From AP-16 sp963755055 (lineage in GTDB: Bacteria > Pseudomonadota > Alphaproteobacteria > Rhizobiales > Xanthobacteraceae): a stretch of DNA of 64,000 nucleotides. This document shows positions 24,931 to 32,716 of the stretch, one piece after another; positions within the stretch are counted from its first letter, which is position 1, and each line of letters begins with the position of its first letter. The stretch spans positions 248,001 to 312,000 of the forward strand of contig CAVWIS010000018.1 in the NCBI GenBank assembly GCA_963755055.1. The letters are read 5' to 3'. The position numbers and the translations under genes were made by a program. The notes beneath the pieces were generated by a model. The model made no database searches and was not told the DNA's origin. It was given only the letters and a program-made list of their open reading frames with translations.

Positions 24931-25773
24931 ATGAACGGTTTCACCATCCGCGACTTTTTCAGCCACGCCGTGCTCATCCTCGGCGCCGCCGTGATGGTGT
25001 TTCCGGTGTACATGGCGTTCGTCGCCTCGACCCACGTGCTGTCGCAGTCGCTCATTGGGCTGCCGCTGCTGCCGGGGGCAGAGTTCTTCGCCAACTACCG
25101 CCAGGTGCTGAGCGAGGGCCTGCGCAATTACGGCCTGCCGCCGATCGGCCCGATGCTGGTCAACAGCGTGATCGTCGCGCTCGCCATCACCATCGGCAAG
25201 ATCGCGGTATCGATCCTCTCGGCGTTCGCCATCGTGTATTTCCGCTTTCCCTTCCGCATGCTCGCCTTCTGGATCATTTTTGCCACCCTGATGCTTCCCG
25301 TCGAGGTGCGCATTCTGCCGACCTACGAGGTGGTGGCCAATCTCGGCATGCTCAACAGCTATTCGGGCCTGTCGGTGCCGTTGATCGCCAGCGCCACCGC
25401 GACGTTCCTTTTCCGCCAGGTGTTCATGACGGTGCGCGACGAGCTCATGGAGGCGGCGCGCATCGACGGCGCCGGGCCGCTGCGCTTCCTGTGGTCGATC
25501 CTCATCCCGATGTCGCGCACCAACATCGCGGCGCTGTTCGTCGTCACCTTCGTGTACGGCTGGAACCAGTATCTGTGGCCGCTCCTTGTGACCAAGGATA
25601 CCGCCTACTATACGGTGATCATGGGCATCCAGCGCATGGCGCGGGCCTCCGACTTCGAGCCGCAATGGCACCTGGTGATGGCGACCGTGATCCTGGCGCT
25701 GCTGCCCCCGGTGATCGTCGTCGCCGTCATGCAGAAGCAGTTCGTCAAAGGTTTGTTCGAGAGCGACAAGTAG
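24931..25773 (+). CDS. ugpE: sn-glycerol-3-phosphate ABC transporter permease
   Basis: A 280-residue six-helix permease of the MalG/UgpE type. The EAA motif is MEAARIDGAGPLRFLWSILI. UgpE landmarks include FPVYMAFVASTHV, MLPVEVRILPTYEVV and FVYGWNQYLWPLLVTKD. It forms the transmembrane heterodimer with UgpA. The usual ugpC gene is absent; the next gene, 20 bases on, encodes an acetyltransferase. A shared or distant UgpC/MsiK-like ATPase is required for transport. Confidence 0.93.
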   Translation: MNGFTIRDFFSHAVLILGAAVMVFPVYMAFVASTHVLSQSLIGLPLLPGAEFFANYRQVLSEGLRNYGLPPIGPMLVNSVIVALAITIGKIAVSILSAFAIVYFRFPFRMLAFWIIFATLMLPVEVRILPTYEVVANLGMLNSYSGLSVPLIASATATFLFRQVFMTVRDELMEAARIDGAGPLRFLWSILIPMSRTNIAALFVVTFVYGWNQYLWPLLVTKDTAYYTVIMGIQRMARASDFEPQWHLVMATVILALLPPVIVVAVMQKQFVKGLFESDK

Positions 25774-25793
25774 CGACAAGACGAGCTCCCTTG

Positions 25794-26261
25794 ATGATTG
25801 TTCGACGAGCCAATCCGGCCGATGCCGAGACCGTGTCGGCGCTCAATGCCGACGTGCAGGCAATTCACGCCAAGGCGATGCCGTGGCGATTTAAGCCGCC
25901 GGGCCCGGACACGTTCCCGCCAAGCATGGCCGCGGCGCTGCTGGCGAATGCCGGCAATGTCGTCTTCATCGCCGAGATCGAAGGCGTTGCGGCCGGATAC
26001 GCCTATGCGGAGATCGTTCGCCGCGCGGAGACGTCGTTTCACTTTGCCGACGAGCTGGTCTATCTGCACCATATCAGCGTGCGCCCGGAATTCGAGCGCC
26101 ACGGTGTCGGCGGCGCGCTGATCGGCGCGGTGCGGGCCGCCGCCAGAGAGGCGGGCATCGACGGTCTGGCGCTCGATGTGTGGACCTTCAACGAGACGGC
26201 GCGCGTGTTCTTCCACCGTCACGGATTCGTGGCGTACAACGAGCGGCTCTGGAGCCGTTGA
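25794..26261 (+). CDS. GNAT family N-acetyltransferase
   Basis: A 155-residue acetyltransferase. The acetyl-CoA-binding motif A is recognisable as ISVRPEFERHGVGGALIGAV (residues about 94-113), preceded by VVFIAEIEGVAAGYAYAE and followed by LDVWTFNETARVFFHRHGF. GNAT enzymes acetylate amines; the substrate here is unknown. The gene sits where ugpC is usually found, 20 bases after ugpE, so it may be cotranscribed. In C-P lyase loci an acetyltransferase (PhnO) acts on aminoalkylphosphonates, and the genes that follow are phosphonate-associated, but PhnO identity cannot be shown. Confidence 0.85.
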   Translation: MIVRRANPADAETVSALNADVQAIHAKAMPWRFKPPGPDTFPPSMAAALLANAGNVVFIAEIEGVAAGYAYAEIVRRAETSFHFADELVYLHHISVRPEFERHGVGGALIGAVRAAAREAGIDGLALDVWTFNETARVFFHRHGFVAYNERLWSR

Positions 26262-26321
26262 AGACTGCGCTGCGCCTCCGTCATCGAACCGACATCGAGC
26301 CCGGCGAAAACCGGAATCCTC

Positions 26322-27011
26322 ATGAACGGCCCCCGCTACGCGATCTATTTCACCCCGCCGCCCGGCTCGGCGCTGGCGCGGTTCGGCGCCGGCGTGCTCG
26401 GCTACGACTGCGACACCGGCGAGGAGGTTTCTCGGCCGACGCTGCCGGGAATTGCGGCGGCCGATCTGGCGGCGGGAACCAGCGAGCCGCGGCGATACGG
26501 GTTTCATGCGACCCTGGTTGCGCCGTTCCACCTCGCCATGGAGCGGACCGAGGCGGATCTTGGCGCGGCGCTCGCGTCCTTCGCGCATGCGCACCAGCCC
26601 GCCGGGCTCGGATGCCTGGCGATGGGTCTCATCGGCGGTTTCGTGGTGCTCAAGCCGTCGGAGGCCGACGTCGTCGCATTGGCGGGCGAATGCGTGAAAA
26701 CATTCCATGCCTTCCGGGCGCCGCTGACGGCCGCCGAGCGCGAGCGGCGCATGGCGGCGCGGCTGACGGCAAGGCAGATCGAGCACCTGGAGCGCTGGGG
26801 CTATCCGTACGTGCTCGAGGAGTTCCGCTTCCACATGACCCTGGCGGGACCGCTGCCGGCGATGCAGCACGAGCCTTGGCGCGCCGCGCTGGCGGGGCTG
26901 TTCGCCGGGCAGATCAACGCCCCGGCATTGGTCGATGCGGTGTCGCTGGTGCGCCAGGACGGTCCCGGGACGCGGTTTGGCGTGATCCGGCGCGAGCCGC
27001 TGCGGGGCTGA
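26322..27011 (+). CDS. DUF1045 protein, 2H phosphoesterase fold (phosphonate-associated)
   Basis: A 229-residue protein of the DUF1045 family that accompanies C-P lyase operons. It carries the two H-x-T motifs of the 2H phosphoesterase superfamily: H62-A-T64 in GFHATLVAPFHL and H171-M-T173 in FRFHMTLAGPL. It begins RYAIYFTPPPGSALARFG, characteristic of the family. The probable role is hydrolysis of a cyclic or phosphodiester intermediate in phosphonate breakdown; cyclic ribose phosphates arise there, but the substrate is an inference. The stop is followed one base later by the next ATG. Confidence 0.85.
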   Translation: MNGPRYAIYFTPPPGSALARFGAGVLGYDCDTGEEVSRPTLPGIAAADLAAGTSEPRRYGFHATLVAPFHLAMERTEADLGAALASFAHAHQPAGLGCLAMGLIGGFVVLKPSEADVVALAGECVKTFHAFRAPLTAAERERRMAARLTARQIEHLERWGYPYVLEEFRFHMTLAGPLPAMQHEPWRAALAGLFAGQINAPALVDAVSLVRQDGPGTRFGVIRREPLRG

Positions 27012-27012
27012 C

Positions 27013-27627
27013 ATGACGCAACTCGGCGAAACCCCAACGATCCATCCAACGGCCAATGTCAGGACATCGCGGCTCGGCCGCTACACCCAGGTGGGCGCCC
27101 GCACCTCGGTGATCGAGACCCGGATGGACGACTATTCCTATGTGGTGAACGATTCCGACATCATCTATTCGGTTATCGGAAAATTCTGCTCCATCGCCTC
27201 GCACGTACGCATCAACCCGGGCAACCACCCGATGTGGCGGGCAAGCCAGGCGCATTTCTCCTACCGCTCCAGCCGCTACTGGCCGGACGAGCCCGACGAC
27301 CAGGAATTCTTCGCCTGGCGCCGCGCCCATCCGGTGACGATCGGCCACGACGTGTGGATCGGGCACGGCGCGATCGTGCTGCCGGGCCGCTCGGTCGGCA
27401 CCGGCGCCGTGGTGGCGGCGGGCGCGGTGGTCACTCGCGATGTCGCCCCTTACGCGGTCGTCGCCGGCGTGCCGGCGCGCCCGGTGCGCGAGCGTTTTCC
27501 CGCAGACGTGGCGGCGCGGCTCCTGGCGCTTGCCTGGTGGGACTGGGACCACGAGCGTCTGCGCGAAGCGCTTGCCGACTTCCGCAAGCTCGGGGGCGAG
27601 GAATTCTTGGACAAATGCCGCGGGTAG
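27013..27627 (+). CDS. Hexapeptide-repeat acyltransferase, phosphonate-metabolism type
   Basis: A 204-residue left-handed beta-helix transferase. Hexapeptide repeats run from about residue 10 (IHPTANVRTSRLGRYTQVGA) and resume at VTIGHDVWIGHGAIVLPGRS and VGTGAVVAAGAVVTRDVAPY. GNHPMWRASQAHFSYR is characteristic of the chloramphenicol-acetyltransferase-like proteins found in phosphonate operons. The catalytic histidine is probably in GNHP. It directly follows the DUF1045 gene. Substrate unknown. Confidence 0.87.
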   Translation: MTQLGETPTIHPTANVRTSRLGRYTQVGARTSVIETRMDDYSYVVNDSDIIYSVIGKFCSIASHVRINPGNHPMWRASQAHFSYRSSRYWPDEPDDQEFFAWRRAHPVTIGHDVWIGHGAIVLPGRSVGTGAVVAAGAVVTRDVAPYAVVAGVPARPVRERFPADVAARLLALAWWDWDHERLREALADFRKLGGEEFLDKCRG

Positions 27628-27708
27628 TCGTGCCACCTCGCGTCGCTCTACCTGATCCCGGCCAATAGGTCCGCGATTTTTCGAGGACAACGCGGGCTGG
27701 TCAGCGGA

Positions 27709-27737
27709 CTGTCACGCGACTGTCACCGAACCGTCGT
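27709..27737 (+). promoter_or_regulatory. Pho box upstream of phnC
   Basis: Three direct repeats lie at exact 11-base spacing: CTGTCAC at 27709-27715, CTGTCAC at 27720-27726 and the degenerate CCGTCGT at 27731-27737. This is the layout of a PhoB binding site (CTGTCAT repeats with 4-base AT-rich spacers in other species; spacers here are GCGA and CGAA). It lies 48 bases before the phnC start, in the gap after the hexapeptide transferase. It predicts induction of phnCDEE under phosphate limitation. Confidence 0.75.
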
Positions 27738-27784
27738 CCAAGCCCATTAGGCCAGGACGCGTCATTTGGTGAGCGGGAGCATGT

Positions 27785-28594
27785 ATGCTGGTCCTCGACG
27801 GCGTCACTCGCCGTTTCGGCAACATGACGGCGGTGTCCGGCGTGTCGCTCACGGTCGAGGCGGGCGCCTTCCTCGGCATTGTCGGACGCTCGGGCGCCGG
27901 CAAGTCGACGCTGCTGCGCGTGATCAACCGGCTCGTCGAGCCGACCGGCGGCCGCATCGCCTTCGACGGCCTCGATGTCACGGCGCTGCGCGGAGCGGCC
28001 CTGCGCGCCTGGCGCGCGCGCTGCGCCATGGTGTTTCAGCAGTTCAACCTGGTCGGCCAACTCGATGTCATGACCAACGTGCTCGTCGGGCGTCTCGCCG
28101 CGGTGCCGACATGGCGGACCCTGCTCGGCCTGTGGACCAATGACGATCGCGCAATCGCTCTCTCGGCGCTCGCGCAGTTCGACGTCGCGACGCTGGCCGC
28201 CCAGCGCGCCGACCGGCTGTCGGGCGGCCAGCAGCAGCGCGTCGCCATCGCCCGCGCCCTGGTGCAGGAGCCGAAGTTGATCCTTGCCGACGAGCCGATC
28301 GCCTCGCTCGATCCGCGCAACACTCGCGTCGTCATGGATGCGCTCAAGCGCATCAACCGGCACTTCGGCATCACGGTGATCTGCAACCTGCACTCGCTCG
28401 ATCTCGCGCGCAGCTATTGCGATCGCATCGTCGGCATGGCGGCAGGATCGGTGGTGTTTGACGGCAAGCCCGCGACGCTGACCGAGGCGGCAGCCCGCGA
28501 CCTCTACGGCCTCGAGGCCGGCGAGGTCATGGACGGCGCCGCCGGGCAGCGGGATCGCGACATCTTCGTGCCCGGCGTCACCGCGGCTGCATGA
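27785..28594 (+). CDS. phnC: Phosphonate ABC transporter ATP-binding protein
   Basis: A 269-residue ABC ATPase. The Walker A is GRSGAGKST (residues 34-42), the signature is LSGGQQQRVAIARAL and the Walker B is LILADEPIASLDP. VFQQFNLVGQLDVMTNVLVG and FGITVICNLHSLDLARSYCD are characteristic of PhnC. It energises uptake of phosphonates or phosphite with PhnD and the two PhnE proteins that follow. GGGAG at 27775-27779 is the ribosome binding site; an out-of-frame ATG at 27781 is not the start. The Pho box lies just upstream. Confidence 0.95.
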   Translation: MLVLDGVTRRFGNMTAVSGVSLTVEAGAFLGIVGRSGAGKSTLLRVINRLVEPTGGRIAFDGLDVTALRGAALRAWRARCAMVFQQFNLVGQLDVMTNVLVGRLAAVPTWRTLLGLWTNDDRAIALSALAQFDVATLAAQRADRLSGGQQQRVAIARALVQEPKLILADEPIASLDPRNTRVVMDALKRINRHFGITVICNLHSLDLARSYCDRIVGMAAGSVVFDGKPATLTEAAARDLYGLEAGEVMDGAAGQRDRDIFVPGVTAAA

Positions 28595-28646
28595 AGCCGG
28601 CGCAGGGAACAAGACGTCCGCAACCACGCTCGACAGGAGAATCCAT

Positions 28647-29561
28647 ATGCTCGACCGTCGCACATTGCTCGCATCGTTCGCCGCCACCCTCGCTGCCGGC
28701 TCCGCGCGGGCGCAAAACTGGAAGGCGCAATACCCGGAGCTCGTCCTCGCGGTGATCCCGGCGGAGAACGCCTCGGGTGTCGGCGACCGCTACGAGCCGT
28801 GGATCGCCTATCTGGCGAAGGAGCTCGGCGTCAAAGTGACGTTGCGCATCGCCAACGATTATGCGGCCGTCATCGAGGGTCAGAAGGCCGGCAACATCCA
28901 CATCGCCTATTACGGGCCGGCCTCGCTGTCGCGGGCCGTGAAGGTCACCAATGGGGGCGTCGAGCCCTTCGTCACCACCATCAACCAGGACGGCACGGTC
29001 GGCTACCATTCGGTGGCCTACGTGAAGGCGGACAGCCCGTACCACAGGCTTGAGGATCTCAAGGGCCGGAATGTCGGGCTGGTCGATCCCAACTCGACCT
29101 CGGGCAACAATGTTCCGCGCTTCGCGCTCGACCGCATGGGGATCGATCCCGAGCAGTATTTTGCCAAAGTGGTCTATACCGGCAGCCACGAGAACGCGGT
29201 GATCGCCGTGGTGCAAGGCACCGTCGACGTCGCCTTCAACTGGTGGAACTCGGACGTCAACTCGAATCTCACCCGCATGGTGCACAAGAGCATGGTGAAG
29301 AAGGACGACGTCCGCATCATCTTCAAGTCGGACCTGATCCAGGGCTCGCCCTATGCGTATCTGGCCTCGCTGCCGGCTGACCTGAAGCACGCCATCATGA
29401 CGGCGTTCGTGGAAGCGCCGAAGAAGGACAAGGTCGCCTTCGACAAGCTTTCCGACGGCAAGGACCTGGGCTTCGCCGCGGTCACGGTCGCCGACTACAA
29501 GTCGACCATCGAGCTCATCGAGTTCGTCGACAAGCTCAAGCGCAAGAAACAGGCGTCCTGA
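28647..29561 (+). CDS. phnD: Phosphonate ABC transporter substrate-binding protein
   Basis: A 304-residue periplasmic protein with a signal peptide ending in SARA or ARAQ near residue 22. PhnD features include LVLAVIPAENASGVGDRYEP, AYYGPASLSRA, GLVDPNSTSGNNVPRFAL and TGSHENAVIAVVQGTVDVAF. It binds organophosphonates; the close homologue PtxB binds phosphite, and this cannot be excluded. AGGAG sits before the ATG. It lies between phnC and phnE in the standard order. Confidence 0.95.
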   Translation: MLDRRTLLASFAATLAAGSARAQNWKAQYPELVLAVIPAENASGVGDRYEPWIAYLAKELGVKVTLRIANDYAAVIEGQKAGNIHIAYYGPASLSRAVKVTNGGVEPFVTTINQDGTVGYHSVAYVKADSPYHRLEDLKGRNVGLVDPNSTSGNNVPRFALDRMGIDPEQYFAKVVYTGSHENAVIAVVQGTVDVAFNWWNSDVNSNLTRMVHKSMVKKDDVRIIFKSDLIQGSPYAYLASLPADLKHAIMTAFVEAPKKDKVAFDKLSDGKDLGFAAVTVADYKSTIELIEFVDKLKRKKQAS

Positions 29562-29594
29562 GCGGCGACCGCTCCGCTCGCCGCAGGACCGCCG

Positions 29595-30473
29595 GTGGCC
29601 GCCGTTCCCCGCTATCCCGACGCCCAGCTGGCGCCGGCCGCGGCGGCTTACCGGCAGGCGGTGGCGGCGAAGCGCCGGGGCACCGCGCTGGTGCTCGTGG
29701 CGGTCGTCGCCGCTGCGGCGCTTGCGGCGCTCGGCGGCGAGGTCGATCCGAAGAAATTCTTCTCCAATATCCACCGGCTGCCGAGCTACCTTCGCGACAT
29801 CACGCCGCCGCTGACCTGGACGAACCTTTCGGCCGACATTCTTGAGTGGTACTGGAATCTCGGCCATTGGCTCAGCCTCCTCGTCGACACCGTGCTGATC
29901 GCCTATCTGGCGACGCTGGCCGGCGCGGTTTGCGGCGGGCTGATGTGCTTTGCGGCGAGCGCCAACCTGGTGCGCAGCCGCGCCCTGCGCTTCGCGACGC
30001 GCCGGCTCATGGAATTCTGCCGCACCGTCCCGGACATCGTCTTCGCGCTGATCTTCGTCGTCGCCTTCGGCCTCGGCGCCATGCCGGGCGTGATGGCGAT
30101 CGCCATCCATTCGGCCGGAGCGCTGGGAAAACTGTTTGCCGAGGCGGTCGAGAACATCGACATGAAGCCGGTCGAGGGCGTGACCGCTTCCGGCGGCAGC
30201 TGGATGGAAGTCGTGCGCTTCGCCGTGCTGCCGCAGGTGCTGCCGAATTTCGCCTCCTACGCGCTGCTGCGCTTCGAGATCAATGCGCGCTCCGCCACCG
30301 TGATCGGCTTCGTCGGCGCCGGCGGCGTCGGTCAGGATCTCTTGGAGGCGATCCGCAAATTCTACTATTCGGACGTCTCCGCGATCCTGCTCCTGATCAT
30401 CGCCATGGTGATGTTCATCGACATCGGGACCGAGCGGATCAGGCATGCCCTGATCGGCACGGTGCGCGGATGA
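29595..30473 (+). CDS. phnE: Phosphonate ABC transporter permease 1
   Basis: A 292-residue permease with a GTG start at 29595. Membrane segments include LVLVAVVAAAALAALGG and DTVLIAYLATLAGAVCGGLM. RRLMEFCRTVPDIVFALIFV and the loop VEGVTASGGSWMEVVRFAVLP identify PhnE. Its stop overlaps the ATG of the second permease (ATGA), showing translational coupling. Together the two paralogues form the translocation channel. Confidence 0.94.
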   Translation: MAAVPRYPDAQLAPAAAAYRQAVAAKRRGTALVLVAVVAAAALAALGGEVDPKKFFSNIHRLPSYLRDITPPLTWTNLSADILEWYWNLGHWLSLLVDTVLIAYLATLAGAVCGGLMCFAASANLVRSRALRFATRRLMEFCRTVPDIVFALIFVVAFGLGAMPGVMAIAIHSAGALGKLFAEAVENIDMKPVEGVTASGGSWMEVVRFAVLPQVLPNFASYALLRFEINARSATVIGFVGAGGVGQDLLEAIRKFYYSDVSAILLLIIAMVMFIDIGTERIRHALIGTVRG

Positions 30474-31300
30474 AAAATCTGCCCGCAGCCGCGGTCGCCG
30501 ACCTGGCGGACCGTGCCGCCGGCCGCCGCCTGATCGTCGCGGCGGTGCTCGCGACGCTGCTGGTCCTTGCGATCTACGCGGTGTGGCGTCTCGAATTCTC
30601 TCTTGCGAGGATCGGCAGCGGCATCGGGCAGCTCGGCCATTTCGTCTCGCTGATGCTGCCGCCGTCGGCCGGCGGTCGGTCTGCGGCCTACCTGAAGGCG
30701 CTCGGCGAGACGCTCGCCATCGCGTTCCTCGGCACCTTGATGGCGGCGCTGCTGGCATTCCCGATCGGCTTCCTCGCCGCCCGCAACGTGGTCGCCAACC
30801 GGGTGCTGCATTTCTTCACCCGGCGGGTCCTCGACACCATTCGCGGCGTCGACGTGCTGATCTGGGCGCTCATCTTCATCAACGTGGTCGGTCTCGGCCC
30901 GTTTGCCGGCATTCTGGCGATCGCCGCGTCGGACAGCGGCGCCTTCGGAAAGCTGTTTTCCGAGGCGATCGAGGCGGCGGACGAGGGCCCGGTCGAGGCA
31001 GTGACGGCGGCCGGCGGCACGCCGCTCGAGGCGATCCGGTTCGGCCTGCTGCCGCAGATATTTCCGGTGATCGTCAGCCAGGTGCTCTACTATTTCGAAT
31101 CCAACACCCGCGCCGCCGCGATCATCGGCATCGTCGGCGCCGGCGGCATCGGCCTGCACCTGGTCGAGCAGATCCGCGTGCTCGAATGGCAGACCGTGGC
31201 GTTCCTCATCCTGATGATTCTGGCGACCGTCGCCGTGATCGACTGGCTGTCCACACGGCTCAGGCTGGCGATCATCGGGCGGGACACGGTGCCGGGGTGA
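30470..31300 (+). CDS. phnE: Phosphonate ABC transporter permease 2
   Basis: A 276-residue paralogue of the preceding permease. The PhnE-type loop reads VEAVTAAGGTPLEAIRFGLL, preceded by RRVLDTIRGVDVLIWALIF and followed by AAIIGIVGAGGIGLHLVEQI. It begins at an ATGA overlap with phnE1. No phnGHIJKLM C-P lyase core follows; the next genes are an efflux system, so the catabolic enzymes must be elsewhere. Confidence 0.94.
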   Translation: MKNLPAAAVADLADRAAGRRLIVAAVLATLLVLAIYAVWRLEFSLARIGSGIGQLGHFVSLMLPPSAGGRSAAYLKALGETLAIAFLGTLMAALLAFPIGFLAARNVVANRVLHFFTRRVLDTIRGVDVLIWALIFINVVGLGPFAGILAIAASDSGAFGKLFSEAIEAADEGPVEAVTAAGGTPLEAIRFGLLPQIFPVIVSQVLYYFESNTRAAAIIGIVGAGGIGLHLVEQIRVLEWQTVAFLILMILATVAVIDWLSTRLRLAIIGRDTVPG

Positions 31301-31493
31301 GGATTGCCAAGGAAATCTGCTGACGCCCCGAACGAGCAATTTGGGCAAAGCGCCATGACAACGCTGCCCGAATGCGGGTAGTCTTGCGGCTCATGGCTCG
31401 TGCCCGGGGGGCTAGGCAATCATGTCGCCGAAATTCCGCCTCGCAGGATCGGCACCGCGCCGGCGCGGCGCCTGACGGAAGCTCGCCGCCGAC

Positions 31494-32716
31494 ATGATCA
31501 TGACCAGACCTCGCGTCATCCTGGTGGGCCTGGCTCTGGTGGTGGTCGCCGCTGCGGGCCTGTACCGTTTTTATGGCTCCGCCGGGTCGACCGAGACCCG
31601 AGCATCGCGCGGCGGCAATGCGGCGACCAGAGGTGCCGCCGCGGTTCCGGTCACCACCGCGCTGGCGCGGATCGAGGACTTTGCCATCCGGCGGCAGACC
31701 ATCGGCATCATCGAGTTGCCGGCGATCGTGGTGGTGAGATCCCGCGTCGCCAGCCAGGTGACCGACAGCATGTGAGGGATGGACAGCTGGTCAAGAAAGG
31801 CGATCTGCTGTTCAGTCTCGACGACCGCGAGATCAAGGCGACCATCGCGCGCGACGAAGCTCTGCTGGCAAAGGACCAGGCCACGGTGGTGAGGACCGAG
31901 ACGGATCTCGGGCGCTACGCGCGACTGATCGCCACCAACGCCGCGCCCCGCCAGCAGCTCGATCAGGCGGAAGCCGATCACAAGATTGCCGTGGCGACCG
32001 TCGAGGCCGATCGGGCACAGGTGCGATCCGACAATCTGCGGCTGGCCTATACCAAGATCGAGGCGCCGATCGACGGCCGCGTCGGCGCGATCCGGGTGAC
32101 GCCGGGCAACCTGGTCAGCGTGAACGATCCGACCGGGCTGGTGACGATCACCCAGATCCAGCCCATCCGCGTCGGCTTCACGCTGGCCGAGCGGGATCTC
32201 GCGGCGCTGCGCAAGGCTTCCACCGCCATGGAACCGGTGTCGGTCCGCGTCTATGCGCCGGGTGCGGCGGAGCCGCTGGCCTCGGGCGTGCTCGACTTCG
32301 TCGACAGCGTCGTCGATTCGGCGTCCGGAACCATCGCCGCCAAGGCAAGTTTCGCGAACGTCGCCATGGACCTGTGGCCGGGGATGTATGTCGACGTCGA
32401 GATCGACCTCGATGTCCGGCCGAAGACCGTGATGATCCCGACGGTAGCCATCCAGAGCGGCCAGAAGGGGCCGTTCGTCTTTGTCGCCGGGCAGGACCAG
32501 AAGGCCACGATGCGCACCGTGGAGCTCGTCGGCGTCGAAGGCGACCACGCCGCCCTGGTGTCGGGAGTGAGCGACGGCGAGCGGGTCATCGTCGAGGGGC
32601 AGATGCGCCTCGTCGACGGGGCCCGCGTGACCGACGTGCCCGGGCAGGACGACAAGCCGCCGGCCGGCCGCGCGCGGTCGGGGCCTCCTGCCGCCGAGGT
32701 CGAGTCGCAGCGATGA
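31494..32716 (+). pseudogene. RND efflux periplasmic adaptor (HlyD/MdtA type), frameshifted
   Basis: The first frame encodes an N-terminal membrane anchor (VILVGLALVVVAAAGLYRFY) and the start of the adaptor up to VASQVTDSM, then meets TGA at 31773. The second frame resumes VRDGQLVKKGDLLFSLDDRE and covers the lipoyl, coiled-coil hairpin and beta-barrel parts (RQQLDQAEADHKIAVATVEA, KIEAPIDGRVGAIRVTPGN). Inserting one base between ATG and TGA (a missing G) restores 407 residues, the usual length. It would link the RND pump below to an outer-membrane channel. It is a recent pseudogene or a sequencing error. Confidence 0.85.
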
